DNA from: Nocardia abscessus NBRC 100374
Lineage (GTDB): Bacteria; Actinomycetota; Actinomycetes; Mycobacteriales; Mycobacteriaceae
Assembly: GCF_000308455.1 (NCBI RefSeq)
Contig: NZ_BAFP01000071.1
Coordinates: forward strand, 62,001 to 126,000
Length of the DNA stretch: 64,000 nt
Direction of reading: 5' to 3'
A program made the position numbers and the translations under genes. The notes beneath the pieces were generated by a model. That model had not been told where the DNA came from, made no database searches, and saw only the letters and a program-made list of their open reading frames with translations. Within the stretch, counting starts at the first letter, position 1, and each line of letters begins with the position of its first letter. Positions 50,854 through 60,485 of this stretch are shown in pieces.

Positions 50854-51133
50854 GATCACCTCGGGATCGTCGTCCGTACCGTCACGCCGCACGGAAACCA
50901 CCGGTCGCGGGTCCAGTTGTGGCGGATCGAATGGCAGCACTACTGCCGACGTCGGCCGACACCGACAACCCGGTCTCCGATCACCAAGGGGCGGCACGAG
51001 CGCACGCCGACTGTCTCAGCGGCCGTTTGCTGGACCGAGAGCCAGCCAAGATCGTATCGGATCTTTTATCCGATCGAGACATAAGGCGTTGACCTGTGTG
51101 GAAGGGAAGGACGGCGAACGGTGCCGCCGAGAA

Positions 51134-51298
51134 TCAGACCGAGGTGCCCGTGAGCCGCGCGGTGTCCCGCACGTCCTCCCGCGCTGCGCCGGCGCGGCGC
51201 GGGGAGCGAAGTTCCGCCAAGCTGCGTGCGACGACCGTGGCATGGATCGCGATGACGGCAAGGGAAGCCGAGCCGATCACAGCAAGAAGCACAACCAC
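51134..51298 (-). CDS. possible small membrane protein
   Basis: 54 residues. A hydrophobic N-terminal segment VVVVLLAVIGSASLAVIAI would span the membrane once, followed by an arginine- and alanine-rich tail (RSPRRAGAAREDVRDTARL). GTG 51298 is 12 bases after AAAGGA, a loose fit. No family known. It fills part of an otherwise empty 600-base stretch upstream of the PP2C gene; strength of evidence is limited to hydrophobicity pattern and codon bias. Confidence 0.35.
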   Translation of the reverse strand: MVVLLAVIGSASLAVIAIHATVVARSLAELRSPRRAGAAREDVRDTARLTGTSV

Positions 51299-51460
51299 GA
51301 CAGATACCGGTCCTTTCGGGTGCGAGCGGGCCTGCTGCCCACTCGATCGGGTGCCGAGTTCGCATCCGCCGATCCCGGCGGTCGCGCGCTCCGTACTCCA
51401 ACGTGCCCCGGCGTCTCCGGACCAAACACACGATTCCGGTGCCGCGAACAGCTGCTGGGA

Positions 51461-52510
51461 TCACGCGAGGACGACCTCGGCCGTCGCGCGGCCGAAGATC
51501 CTGCGTCCGTCGTGCTCGGCGGTGATCGCGAGGGTGGCGGTGCGGGTCTGCGCGTCCAGGTGTTTCACCCGGCCCGAGAATTCGATGCTGCCGCCGGTCA
51601 CGCCTACGTGGACGGGATTGGTCAGGCGCACGTTGTAGGAGCGCAGGCCGGTGGGGTCGCCCAACCACGACGTGATCAAGTCCACACTGAGGCCGATAGT
51701 GTACATGCCCTGGGCGACAACGGTTTCCAGCCCCATTCGCGCGGCCGTCTCGGTACTCCAATGGATGGGATTGGGGTCGCCGGCGACTCCGGCGTAGTTC
51801 ACCAGGTCGCCCCGGCTGACCGTGAGGGTGCGCGGGGGAAGCTCCGCCCCGGCAGCCACCGCGTCGAACCGGCGCAGCCGCGGGCCCGCGGGCGCGGTGC
51901 GCGCCTCGCTCACCGGCTCGGTGCCGTTTCCCACGTATCGCGGCTGCGGCGCCCGGCGAGCCCGCTGGGCTTCCGGGCGCGCGCCGTGCATCACGACCGC
52001 GTCGAACCACGGCGGAAGAGCCTCGTCGGACCGTCCGACCAAACTGGTCCGAGACGTGAGGACGGGCCGATCGTCCTGGTCCAGCATGGTCTGGCGAAGC
52101 CCGATCAGATCGCCGCCGAACGCGTGCCGGAACGAGTCCAGGCACATCTCGAAGCCGATCCGGTCGCCGGCCAGGAGCGGGCGGTGGAATTCGATCATCT
52201 GATCGGTCTGAATGGTCCGGCTCAGGTCGTAGCCGGGCAGCATCGTGTCGAACACTTCGGCGTAGGCGAGGTAGCCGGGCACCGCCCCGAAGGTCGGGGG
52301 AGCGAGCAGGCCGTCGTAGCCGAGGTCTGCGGCGGCGTCCTCCGACCAGTGCGCGGGATGATGATTGCGCACCGCGCGGGCGTACTCGCGGATCTTCTCG
52401 CGACCGACCTCATAGTGATCGCCGCTGCGATACCGGCGCCCGACCATCGAGGCGGGAACCGCGGGATCGGTCACTTCGTTCGCACCCGACGGGGCAGGGA
52501 TTCTGGACAT
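51461..52510 (-). CDS. fused (3R)-hydroxyacyl dehydratase (HadA/HadB-like MaoC protein)
   Basis: 349 residues with two hotdog halves: an N-terminal MaoC_N/FAS1-like domain (VGREKIREYARAVRNHHPAHW, DGLLAPPTFGAVPGY) and a C-terminal MaoC domain with the hydratase motif YAGVAGDPNPIHWSTETAARMGLETVVAQGMYTIGL, cited as landmarks; catalytic Asp and His are present. It dehydrates (3R)-hydroxyacyl-ACP or -CoA, as HadAB does in mycolate elongation. ATG 52510 was chosen since upstream sequence has no similarity. Confidence 0.9.
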   Translation of the reverse strand: MSRIPAPSGANEVTDPAVPASMVGRRYRSGDHYEVGREKIREYARAVRNHHPAHWSEDAAADLGYDGLLAPPTFGAVPGYLAYAEVFDTMLPGYDLSRTIQTDQMIEFHRPLLAGDRIGFEMCLDSFRHAFGGDLIGLRQTMLDQDDRPVLTSRTSLVGRSDEALPPWFDAVVMHGARPEAQRARRAPQPRYVGNGTEPVSEARTAPAGPRLRRFDAVAAGAELPPRTLTVSRGDLVNYAGVAGDPNPIHWSTETAARMGLETVVAQGMYTIGLSVDLITSWLGDPTGLRSYNVRLTNPVHVGVTGGSIEFSGRVKHLDAQTRTATLAITAEHDGRRIFGRATAEVVLA

Positions 52511-52875
52511 CGCGGGGGAATCTACCCAACGAAGACCGGAATTCCGGTCAGCCCGCAACACGCGCCGTTTCGCGGCCGACGGCCTCCGCGAACCGGTCGC
52601 GTCCGCCGCCGCTTTTACGGCGGCTGCCCCGGTCAGCGATAGTTTGAGGACCGGGCCCCTGGGAAGTCGATCGACAGAACCGACGGAAGGGCCATCGCGG
52701 CATTCGGTCGGCGAGGGCCGCGCTCCTCGGCCGGCAGTCCGGCTCCGAGAGCCGACCGGCATCAGCCGGCCCGCCGACCCCGTGAACCATCGCCGCCACG
52801 CACCGCGGTACCGCGCCGCTCGTCCCGACGGTTCGTCGCCGGGCTTTCCGCCCGTGCTCGGAGGAGAGGAGAGAA
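52511..52875. other. 365-base divergent gap before catalase
   Basis: Holds the catalase promoter and its ribosome binding site (GGAGAGGAGAG at 52861-52871). No furA- or oxyR-like gene and no clear operator seen; frames here are antisense-like. Confidence 0.5.
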
Positions 52876-54396
52876 ATGCCTGTTCCGAACTACACCACCG
52901 ACGACGCCGGAATCCCGGTTCCCAGTGACGAGCATTCGCTGACCGTCGGTCCGGATGGACCGATCCTGCTGCAGGACTGGTATCTGATCGAGAAGATGGC
53001 GGCGTTCAACCGCGAACGGGTGCCCGAGCGTCAGCCGCACGCGAAGGGCGGCGGCGCGTTCGGCGTCTTCGAGGTTACCCACGACGTGAGCGCCTACACG
53101 ATGGCCGACGTGTTCCAGCCGGGCAAGAAGACCGAGATGCTGGCGCGGTTCTCCACCGTGGCGGGCGAGCGCGGCAGCCCGGACACCTGGCGGGATCCGC
53201 GCGGGTTCGCCCTGAAGTTCTACACCGAGCAGGGCAATTTCGACATGGTCGCCAACAACACGCCGATCTTCTTCGTCCGCGACCCGATGAAGTTCCAGGA
53301 TTTCATCCGTTCCCAGAAGCGCCGCGCCGACAACAATCTGCGCGACCACGACATGCAGTGGGACTTCTGGACGCTCTCGCCCGAATCCGCCCACCAGGTG
53401 ACCTGGTTGATGGGCGACCGCGGCATCCCCCGCACCTGGCGGCACATGAACGGCTATTCCAGTCACACCTATATGTGGGTGAACGCCGCCGGGGAACGGT
53501 TCTGGGTCAAGTACCACTTCAAGACCGATCAGGGCATCGAGTTCTTCACCCAGCACGAAGGCGATCAGATGGCCTCGATGGACACCGATTACCACACGCG
53601 CGACCTGTGGGAGTCGATCGAAGGCGGCAACTATCCGAGCTGGACGCTGAAGATGCAGATCATGCCGTTCGAAGAGGCGAAGACCTACCGGTTCAACCCC
53701 TTCGACCTCACGAAGGTGTGGCCGCACGGCGACTATCCGCTGATCGATGTCGGCAAGATGACCCTCAACCGCAACCCGGCGGACTACCACACCGAGATCG
53801 AGCAGGCGGCGTTCGAGCCGAGCAATTCGGTGCCGGGCACCGGCCCGAGCCCGGACAAGATGCTGATGGCCCGCTGGTTCTCCTACCCCGACGCCCACCG
53901 GTACCGCATCGGCGCCAATTACAAGGAGGTGCCGGTCAATACGCCGCACGCCACCACCGTCCGTTCGAACAGCAAGGACGGCGCGCTGCGCCACCACAAC
54001 CCGGGCGATCCGGTCTATGTGCCGAATTCGAAGGGTGGCCCGCACGCCGATCCCGCCGCCGCGGGCCCGCCCGCGACCTGGTACGCCGACGGCGAACTCG
54101 TGCGCTCGGCGTACACCATGCACCGGGACGACGACGATTGGGGTCAAGCCGGGACCATGGTCCGCGACGTGCTCGACGACGCGGCGCGCGAGCGGCTGGT
54201 GGACAACATCGTCGGACACCTGCTGAACGGTGTCTCCGCGCCCGTGCTGGAGCGAGCGTTCGAGTACTGGCGCAACGTCGACAAGAATCTCGGCGACCGG
54301 GTCGAGGCCGGGGTGCGCGCGAAGCAGGACGAACGCGACCCGAAGGCGGCCGACCAGGCCAATCCGGCTCGCTCGTCGGCGCAGGCCAAAGCCTGA
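52876..54396 (+). CDS. katA: monofunctional haem catalase (clade with 500-residue subunit)
   Basis: 506 residues. Distal His55 in [13 protein letters not shown], distal Asn128 in VANNTPIFF, and the proximal haem ligand Tyr in [14 protein letters not shown]. Dismutates hydrogen peroxide in the cytoplasm. Small-subunit type because it lacks the flavodoxin-like C-terminal domain. ATG has an excellent GGAGAGGAGAG upstream. Ends 39 bases before a terminator hairpin. The specific gene name is a convention, not proven orthology. Confidence 0.97.
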   Translation: MPVPNYTTDDAGIPVPSDEHSLTVGPDGPILLQDWYLIEKMAAFNRERVPERQPHAKGGGAFGVFEVTHDVSAYTMADVFQPGKKTEMLARFSTVAGERGSPDTWRDPRGFALKFYTEQGNFDMVANNTPIFFVRDPMKFQDFIRSQKRRADNNLRDHDMQWDFWTLSPESAHQVTWLMGDRGIPRTWRHMNGYSSHTYMWVNAAGERFWVKYHFKTDQGIEFFTQHEGDQMASMDTDYHTRDLWESIEGGNYPSWTLKMQIMPFEEAKTYRFNPFDLTKVWPHGDYPLIDVGKMTLNRNPADYHTEIEQAAFEPSNSVPGTGPSPDKMLMARWFSYPDAHRYRIGANYKEVPVNTPHATTVRSNSKDGALRHHNPGDPVYVPNSKGGPHADPAAAGPPATWYADGELVRSAYTMHRDDDDWGQAGTMVRDVLDDAARERLVDNIVGHLLNGVSAPVLERAFEYWRNVDKNLGDRVEAGVRAKQDERDPKAADQANPARSSAQAKA

Positions 54397-54434
54397 CAGA
54401 CGCGTCCGTCAGGCGTGACGACGGTCGCTTCGGC

Positions 54435-54464
54435 GTGCCCGCTTGCCGCACGGCGAGCGGGCAC
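54435..54464. terminator. terminator hairpin after catalase
   Basis: 14-base arms (54435-54448, 54451-54464) with one wobble and a 2-base loop, followed by CCCTTT. It lies 38 bases after the catalase stop. Confidence 0.75.
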
Positions 54465-54675
54465 CCCTTTGACGCGGCAAGACGGTTGTGATCGTTTCGT
54501 TATCGCCAGTGGGCGTGTCTCGTTGGGGCTCTCCGATTTCCTGCGGAAGCATGACTGCCGGATCCAGTGGACCGACAGCACCGTGGTGTATCGAATCATT
54601 TCGAGGCTCGGTGACGTCCCTGTGGCACCCCATGGGTCGCGCCGGGCCTGCCGACGGAGATCGGAGGACCGCGCC

Positions 54676-54975
54676 ATGGCGTTCGACGCCGATATTCGAT
54701 CTGATCGACGCTCGCACCGAAGTTCGTGGCAGGCCGTCGCGGCGGGCGCTGCCGCCCTGGCCGCCGCGGCAGTGCTCAGCGCCGCGCCCGCAACCGCGCA
54801 GCCTGCGTCGAGCAGGGCACCCGATATTCCGGCGGAGGTGCCCATACCCGGTGGATTCCAGGGTTTCTCCGGGATTCTGCGATTCCTTCCGCCCGCCCCG
54901 CCCCAGCCGCAAATGCCGCTCGGTCGACTGGTGCCAGATCACGGCCCGTGGACCGCTCCGACGGCATACGGATAG
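54676..54975 (+). CDS. small exported protein of unknown function
   Basis: 99 residues. Sec-type signal peptide: basic start (RSDRRSHRSSWQ), hydrophobic AVAAGAAALAAAAVLSAAPA and cleavage expected after ATAQ. The mature part of about 55 residues is proline-rich (DIPAEVPIPGGFQGFSGILR, PPAPPQPQ). GGAGG lies 8 bases before the ATG. No domain known; might be the truncated front of a longer secreted protein. Confidence 0.65.
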   Translation: MAFDADIRSDRRSHRSSWQAVAAGAAALAAAAVLSAAPATAQPASSRAPDIPAEVPIPGGFQGFSGILRFLPPAPPQPQMPLGRLVPDHGPWTAPTAYG

Positions 54976-55034
54976 GTATCCACCGCGATCACCGTCTTGC
55001 CTGCGACGTCGACCATCGGCCTGCGTCGTGCCGG

Positions 55035-56576
55035 TCATGAAACGTTGTGGCCGCCATGTTTTCGCGCTACCCACAACGTGCGCCGGGCAACTCGGTTCGG
55101 CGAGCTCGGCTCGAGCCGCTGCCACCGCTTGGGGATCACCTGTCCGTTGATCAGGCCGTATCGGCGCTGCGGCCGTAGCACGGTGATCCGAGCGGGGGCT
55201 TTCCTCGGCACGGCACGGATGACGAGGCCGATCGCACAGCCGGCCACGATGGCGAATGCCGCCCATCCCGAACCGGAGACCACGGTGAGCGGGCCCCAGT
55301 CGCCGAGATACCGCGGCGGAACCATCGTCCAGTCGAATGACTCGGTACGAATCGGTGCCACGGTGGACGGCCGCCAGAGGACCGCGATCGCCAGGATGCT
55401 GCCCGCGGTTCGCGGCCGGATGAAGGCCGCGCAGTACCCCGCGGCGACGGCGAGCGCGGCCGTGGTGAAGTTGCGCACGCCACCTGCCGGAGCGGTGGCT
55501 GCGAATAACGCGACAGCCGCGAGCAATCCAACGCCGACCAGCGGATTCGGTAAACGGCTTCGGGCCGGCGGCTTCGACGACCGGGTTCCGGACGGCCGAT
55601 TCCATGTTCGGGTTCCGGCCAGGTAGCCCAGCACGATCAGCCCCAGCAGCAGTGGCACGCTCCATGCCGGTCGCGGCCCGTTGCCCACCGCGCTGCCGGT
55701 GGCGCTGAGCGCGACCGCGAGGTAGATCGCGATCCCGTCCCGGCGCGGCAGCAGCCATGCCGCGACGGTCGCGGCCAGCAGCGTACACAGTGCCGTCACG
55801 AGCAGTTCGACGCCGCCGTCGTCGTGGCGGAAGCGCCACTGCGCGACGGCCAGCTCCGTCATCACCAGCACGATCGCGGCGATCACGGGGCTGAGCGGCA
55901 GCTCCGGGTAGATCGGTTCCGGCGCGAACCGTTCTCGCGTGACCAGCTGACACGCCAGGATCAGCACGACCACCGCCGCGAGCAACCAGAGGGGCTGCGT
56001 TCCGAATACCGACCACACGTGCGGTTCGGACGTCGCGCGATGCGGATTCCCCAGCAGGCCCGAGGCCTGCGAGAGCGTGATGACGACGAAACCGCCCACG
56101 CCGCCCAGGACGAAACCGGTCGCGGGAATGCGGCGGCCGAGTACCGCCACGCCCGTCGCGCCGAGCAGGATTCCACTGCCGATCGCGTCGAGGTATGCCG
56201 CGGTCGTCAAGATGTCCGGTGAGGCGCTGTGCGCTTCGATGGTGTGGGTGATCAACAGCAGCAGTGTGGCTCCCAGCGCGATCCACCACGCGGTACGAGA
56301 GCGGGCCAGACTGACCGCCACCACGGCCGTGACCGCCGCGACCAGCACCCCGATCGCCGCCTCGCGGGGCACGCTGAGGACCAGCCGGTTGACCTGGTAG
56401 GGCGTGCAAAGGCAGGTCCGGCCGTAGCTGAGCGGCACGACCAGCAGCAGCCCGGCCACCGCGGTAGCCAGGAACGCCGTGCCGCCCTCGAGCGCTTCAC
56501 TCCGTCGGACCACTTCACAGTCGTACCCAGCGAGGACGAACCGAACATCGCGCCCTTGCCCGGTCTGTGCGTCCAT
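55035..56576 (-). CDS. polytopic membrane protein of unknown function
   Basis: 513 residues with roughly twelve hydrophobic segments, for example TAFLATAVAGLLLVVPLSYG, AAIGVLVAAVTAVVAVSLA and AIVLVMTELAVAQW, and a basic cytoplasmic C-terminus (RPQRRYGLINGQVIPKRWQR). I recognise no transporter or enzyme motif. The start is uncertain: ATG 56576 is used, but GTG codons 20-30 codons downstream, just before the first helix, would also serve. The front overlaps an antisense remnant of a phosphatase-like sequence. Confidence 0.7.
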   Translation of the reverse strand: MDAQTGQGRDVRFVLAGYDCEVVRRSEALEGGTAFLATAVAGLLLVVPLSYGRTCLCTPYQVNRLVLSVPREAAIGVLVAAVTAVVAVSLARSRTAWWIALGATLLLLITHTIEAHSASPDILTTAAYLDAIGSGILLGATGVAVLGRRIPATGFVLGGVGGFVVITLSQASGLLGNPHRATSEPHVWSVFGTQPLWLLAAVVVLILACQLVTRERFAPEPIYPELPLSPVIAAIVLVMTELAVAQWRFRHDDGGVELLVTALCTLLAATVAAWLLPRRDGIAIYLAVALSATGSAVGNGPRPAWSVPLLLGLIVLGYLAGTRTWNRPSGTRSSKPPARSRLPNPLVGVGLLAAVALFAATAPAGGVRNFTTAALAVAAGYCAAFIRPRTAGSILAIAVLWRPSTVAPIRTESFDWTMVPPRYLGDWGPLTVVSGSGWAAFAIVAGCAIGLVIRAVPRKAPARITVLRPQRRYGLINGQVIPKRWQRLEPSSPNRVARRTLWVARKHGGHNVS

Positions 56577-56649
56577 GGTCTGCCGGCCGCAGCGGGACAG
56601 CTCGACGTCGAGCGAGAAGACCCGGGAGCAGATGCGGCGATTCCGCACC

Positions 56650-56732
56650 GAAGGGCGTCCGCGGGAGCTGCGCGGGCGCCCGGCGACGCGGACACGCTGC
56701 TGGTGCTGACGGACGGCCTGGTCGAGTGGTAG
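56650..56732 (+). pseudogene. possible remnant of a SpoIIE/PP2C phosphatase C-terminus
   Basis: The last codons of an open plus-strand frame read GDADTLLVLTDGLVEW and stop. This is the strand with the last metal aspartate of PP2C phosphatases (TDGLVE). The preceding residues do not resemble the domain and there is no start or N-terminal part, so if real it is a decayed fragment. It lies opposite the 5' end of the membrane-protein frame and ends next to the XRE gene. Confidence 0.3.
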
Positions 56733-57590
56733 CTACCCGGAGGGATCCGCCGTCGGGAACCCTTGGGTCCCGGTCACCCGCAACACCTCCAGCGCCGAAG
56801 CTTCCCGGCTCCCGGGCGCCGCCGAGTAGACCACGACGGCTTGGTCGGTGTCCGGGACCAGCAAGGTGTCGCAGTCCAGCCGCAGGGATCCGAAATCAGG
56901 GTGGTCGATCGTCTTGGTCGCATTGCGCCACTGCCCGGATCGTCGCGCGGTCCACAACTGCTCGAATCGTGGACTGCGCGAACGGAGTTCGGAGACCAAG
57001 CGCAGGAGGCCGGGATCGTCCGGGTAGCGTGCGCGGGCGCTGCGCAGGCCGGCGACCGAGAAGGACGCGGCATTTTCGGCTTCGGCGGGCGTCATCGCGA
57101 CCCGACCCGGCTCGGTGCCGAGGAAACGCTGCCAGATGATGTTGCGCTGGGCGGGCGGCCATGCGGAGAAATCGCCCAGCAGCGCGGTCGCCATCGGATT
57201 CCATGCCAGCACATCGGCTTTCGCCGACAGCACCAGTGCGGGCAGGTCCGCCATCCGGTCCAGCAGACGTAAGACGCTCGGCCGCACCACCATATCGATG
57301 CGGCCCTGCTGCGGGGGAGCCGCGCCCGCGAACTGGAACAGCAAGGCGCGATCTTCGTCGTTGAGCCGCAGGGCGCGGGCGAGCGCGGCCAGCACCGAGC
57401 TGGACGGACGCGGCCCGCGCCCCTGCTCCAGGCGCACGATGTAATCGACGCTGACCCCGGCCAGCTGGGCGACCTCTTCGCGGCGCAGCCCCGGCACCTG
57501 TCTGCGCGGGCCCGCGGGCAGGCCGACATCGCCCGGACGCACGCGGTCGCGTGCCTGTTTGAGCAACGCGGCCAGCTCGGTTCGATCCAC
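56733..57590 (-). CDS. XRE family regulator with MmyB-like ligand domain
   Basis: 285 residues. Helix-turn-helix about 8-75: ELAALLKQARDRVRPGDVGL, REEVAQLAGVSVDYIVRLEQGRGPRPSSSVLAALARAL, cited as landmarks. The C-terminal PAS-like domain (LLDRMADLPALVLSAKADVLAWNPMATALLGD) is the MmyB type thought to bind fatty-acid-like ligands. GTG 57590 has only a weak GAG upstream; longer starts enter repetitive sequence shared with the next gene. Usually such regulators control a divergent SDR; none is adjacent here. Confidence 0.9.
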   Translation of the reverse strand: MDRTELAALLKQARDRVRPGDVGLPAGPRRQVPGLRREEVAQLAGVSVDYIVRLEQGRGPRPSSSVLAALARALRLNDEDRALLFQFAGAAPPQQGRIDMVVRPSVLRLLDRMADLPALVLSAKADVLAWNPMATALLGDFSAWPPAQRNIIWQRFLGTEPGRVAMTPAEAENAASFSVAGLRSARARYPDDPGLLRLVSELRSRSPRFEQLWTARRSGQWRNATKTIDHPDFGSLRLDCDTLLVPDTDQAVVVYSAAPGSREASALEVLRVTGTQGFPTADPSG

Positions 57591-57753
57591 ATCTCGATAA
57601 TGCCGCAGGCGGTCGTCGCCGGGTCGGTATCGCAGCTCCAGGCACTGATGGACCTGGTACGCCGTCTCCGGACGCACCACCTGGCCGGCCGGCGTACCGG
57701 CTGACCAGGTTGCTGCGGCGCGAACTGCCGTGGGGCAGCGTGCGTTGCTCGGG

Positions 57754-58200
57754 TCAGCGCTGCTGCCAGTAGGCGTTGGGGGTGCGGGTGGGCTGCGGCG
57801 AGTGGGCGTTGGGCGCACCGGGAGCGGGCTGCTGCTGCCATGGGGCGTTGGGTGCGCCGAAGGCGGGTTGCTGCTGCCCTTGGGGGCTGGGTGCGCTGAG
57901 GGCGGCCTGCTGCCGGTGCGCGTTGGGGCCGCCGGGGGCCGACTGGCCGGGGCCCATGGCTCCGGCGTCGGCCCGGGCGAGCAGGTCGGGGATCTGGGGT
58001 GCGGCGATCGGTGACGATGCGCCGCACCAGGTGCATTCCAGGTAGTGCTTGGTGCTCAGTGGGATGAGCGGGATGAAGAAGAGCGTGAACTTGGTGACGA
58101 GTTTGCGCAGCGCGTGTGCGGCGGGATTGCCGCAGCGGCCGCAGACCAAAGTGATCATGACGAGCGTGTGGATACGCCTCTGCCAGCCGAATATCAGCAT
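57754..58200 (-). CDS. zinc-ribbon protein with Pro/Gln/Asn-rich repeat tail
   Basis: 148 residues. N-terminal MLIFGWQRRIHTLVMITLVCGRCGN and later ECTWCGASSP give two CxxC pairs of a zinc ribbon, separated by a hydrophobic segment KFTLFFIPLIPLST. This arrangement is common in actinobacterial zinc-ribbon membrane-associated proteins. The C-terminal 60 residues are low complexity with repeated GAPNA/GGPNA and QQQPA units. Function unknown. ATG 58200 follows GGGGGTTTCAC. Confidence 0.8.
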   Translation of the reverse strand: MLIFGWQRRIHTLVMITLVCGRCGNPAAHALRKLVTKFTLFFIPLIPLSTKHYLECTWCGASSPIAAPQIPDLLARADAGAMGPGQSAPGGPNAHRQQAALSAPSPQGQQQPAFGAPNAPWQQQPAPGAPNAHSPQPTRTPNAYWQQR

Positions 58201-58385
58201 GTGAAACCCCCGAAAATAGAGAATCCGATGTCGGTCACAGTAATAGATCGACCAGACAGCGGCTCGAGTTAACGGGCCGGTTACTCCAACACCCGACACG
58301 TGCGTCTCAAATCCTGTTATTCCACCTGGAGTGAGCTACCCATCGCGTTGCTTTCCGATCGCTGTGGCCGAGCGATCGGCGTCGG

Positions 58386-59138
58386 TCAGCGGGCGCCGCC
58401 GTTGACGTACAGCGTCTGGCCGCTGACGTAGCCGGCCTCGTCGCTGGCGAGGAAGGCGATCACCGCGGCGACCTCCTCCGGCTGGCCCACCCGGCCCAGC
58501 GGGGTACGTTCCGCGGCGGCCTTCTGGTGGTCCTCGGCGTTCATGCCGACGCGGTTCGCCGTGGCGGCGGTCATGGCCGTGGCGATGTAACCGGGCGCCA
58601 CCGCGTTGACGGTGACGCCGTACGGGCCGAGTTCGAGGGCGAGGGTCGCGGTCAATCCCTGGATGCCCGCTTTGGCGGCCGCGTAATTGGCCTGGCCGCG
58701 ATTGCCGAGCGCCGACCGGCTCGACAGCGACACGATCCTGCCGTAACGCTGGGCCACCATGAATCTTTGGGCGACCTGCGCACAGTGGTAGGCGCCGGTC
58801 AGATTCACGGCGAGCACCGCGTTCCAGTCCTGCTCGGACAGGCGGAAGAACAGGTCGTCGCGGGTGATGCCCGCGTTGTTCACCAAGATCTGCGGGCTGC
58901 CCAAATCGGTGGCGACGCGGTCGAACACGGTCTGCACCGATTCGCGCTCGGTGACGTCGCAGACGTAACTGCGCGCCACGCCGCCCGCCGCCGTGATCTG
59001 CGCGGCGGTCTCGTCGGGGGCGTTGCGGTCCAGGACGGCGACGGCCGCGCCCTCGCGGGCCAGGCGCAGCGCGGTGGCCGCGCCGATACCTTGGGCCGCG
59101 CCGGTGACGACGGCGACCCGATCGGTGAAGCGATGCAT
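58386..59138 (-). CDS. SDR family oxidoreductase (FabG-like 3-oxoacyl reductase)
   Basis: 250 residues: TGAAQGIG cofactor motif, NNAGITRDD, catalytic Ser in SLSSRSA, NYAAAK, and the C-terminal YVSGQTLYVNGG. Likely NAD(P)H-dependent reductase of 3-oxoacyl-CoA/ACP or the reverse dehydrogenase. ATG 59138 follows GGAGGATATTC. It is 14 bases downstream of the acyl-CoA dehydrogenase, so both belong to one fatty-acid-type operon. Confidence 0.95.
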   Translation of the reverse strand: MHRFTDRVAVVTGAAQGIGAATALRLAREGAAVAVLDRNAPDETAAQITAAGGVARSYVCDVTERESVQTVFDRVATDLGSPQILVNNAGITRDDLFFRLSEQDWNAVLAVNLTGAYHCAQVAQRFMVAQRYGRIVSLSSRSALGNRGQANYAAAKAGIQGLTATLALELGPYGVTVNAVAPGYIATAMTAATANRVGMNAEDHQKAAAERTPLGRVGQPEEVAAVIAFLASDEAGYVSGQTLYVNGGAR

Positions 59139-59152
59139 CGAATATCCTCCGG

Positions 59153-60301
59153 TCAGAACGCGGCGACGCCGGTGAGGGCGCGGCCGATGAGCAATTTCTG
59201 GATCTGGCTCGTCCCCTCGTAGAGGGTCATCACCTTGGCGTCGCGGAGGTACTTGCCGACGGGGAACTCGTCGATGTAGCCGTACCCGCCGAACACTTGC
59301 ACCGCGCGGTCGGCCGCGCGGACCGCGGCCTCGGAAGCGAACAGTTTCGCCTGCGAGGACGCCACGGCGAAGTCCTCGCCGCGGTCGACGAGATCGGCGA
59401 CCCGCCACACCAGCAGCCGCGCCGCGTCCACGTCCAGCGCGATGTCGGCGAGCAGTTCCTGGACGAGCTGGTGTGCCGCGATCGGCTTGCCGAATTGTTC
59501 GCGCTGGGTGGCGTAGCCCACCGCGGCGTCGAGGCACGCCTTGGCCAAGCCGACACATCCGGCCGCGACCGACATGCGGCCCTTGGCCAGTGCGGCCATC
59601 GCCACGGTGAAGCCTTTGCGCTCGGCGTGTAGCCGGGCGCTGTCGGGTACTCGCACCCCGTCGAGCACGAGCTCGGCGGTCGCCTGCCCCCGCAACCCCA
59701 GCTTGCCGTGGATCTCGCGTGCGGTGAATCCGGGCGAGTCGGTTGGCACCAGGAACGCAGTGATGCCCCGGTGTCCTTCGCCGCCGGTGCGCGCGAATAC
59801 CAGCGCCACCTCGGCCCAGGTGCCGTTCGTGATGAACATCTTCGTGCCCGACAGAACCCAGTCCGAGCCGTCGCGCACGGCGCGGGTGCGCAACTGGGCG
59901 GCGTCGGACCCGGTGCCCGGCTCGGTGAGCGCGAAACAGCCGAGCGCCTCACCCGCGACGAGCCGCGTGAGCCAGGTCTGCTTCTGCTCCTCGGTGCCGA
60001 AGTGATGAATCGACTTGGCGACCAAGCCGAGGGAGACCGAGACGATGCCGCGCACGGCCGAATCGCCGCGCCCCAACTCCTCCAGGACCAGGCAGTAGGT
60101 GAGGTGGTCGCCCGCGCTGCCGCCGTACTGCTCGGGGATGGTGAGCCCGAGGAATCCCAGGGCGCCGAGGCGGCCGACGATCGCCCGGTCCACGCTTTCC
60201 TCGCGGTCCCACCGTGCGGCGTGCGGGGTGATTTCCCGGTCGACGAAATCGGCCGCGAGCTGCCGTGCCGCCGTCTGCTCGTCGGACAGTTCGAGATTCA
60301 T
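59153..60301 (-). CDS. acyl-CoA dehydrogenase
   Basis: 382 residues, FAD-dependent ACAD family. Signatures: CFALTEPGTGSDAAQLRT for flavin and substrate binding, QREQFGKPIAAHQLVQ, and the C-terminal QVFGGYGYIDEFPVGKYLRDAKVMTLYEGTSQIQ, cited as landmarks, where Glu in YEGTS is the catalytic base. Introduces the 2,3 double bond in an acyl-CoA. ATG 60301 has little ribosome-binding sequence and lies close to the palindrome at 60323-60343, so the transcript may be nearly leaderless. Confidence 0.96.
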   Translation of the reverse strand: MNLELSDEQTAARQLAADFVDREITPHAARWDREESVDRAIVGRLGALGFLGLTIPEQYGGSAGDHLTYCLVLEELGRGDSAVRGIVSVSLGLVAKSIHHFGTEEQKQTWLTRLVAGEALGCFALTEPGTGSDAAQLRTRAVRDGSDWVLSGTKMFITNGTWAEVALVFARTGGEGHRGITAFLVPTDSPGFTAREIHGKLGLRGQATAELVLDGVRVPDSARLHAERKGFTVAMAALAKGRMSVAAGCVGLAKACLDAAVGYATQREQFGKPIAAHQLVQELLADIALDVDAARLLVWRVADLVDRGEDFAVASSQAKLFASEAAVRAADRAVQVFGGYGYIDEFPVGKYLRDAKVMTLYEGTSQIQKLLIGRALTGVAAF

Positions 60302-60322
60302 GGGCAGTAGGCTAGCGACGGT

Positions 60323-60343
60323 TAAACTAGCACCGCAAGTTTA
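60323..60343. promoter_or_regulatory. inverted repeat TAAACT-N9-AGTTTA
   Basis: Perfect 6-base arms 22 bases upstream of the acyl-CoA dehydrogenase start, in an AT-rich pocket. Likely a fatty-acid-responsive TetR operator overlapping the promoter. Confidence 0.5.
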
Positions 60344-60485
60344 GTTGGGAGGAGTCCTGCGGAGCGACCCAGTTCCGCTGCTCGATCGAGTGGCGCAAAA
60401 TCTCCGCCGCGACGGCCGGCGCGGCGAGTTCGACACCGCGTTCTTCTCCGGGTGGTGCGCGCCGCCGAACGGGCTGACGCCGCGG

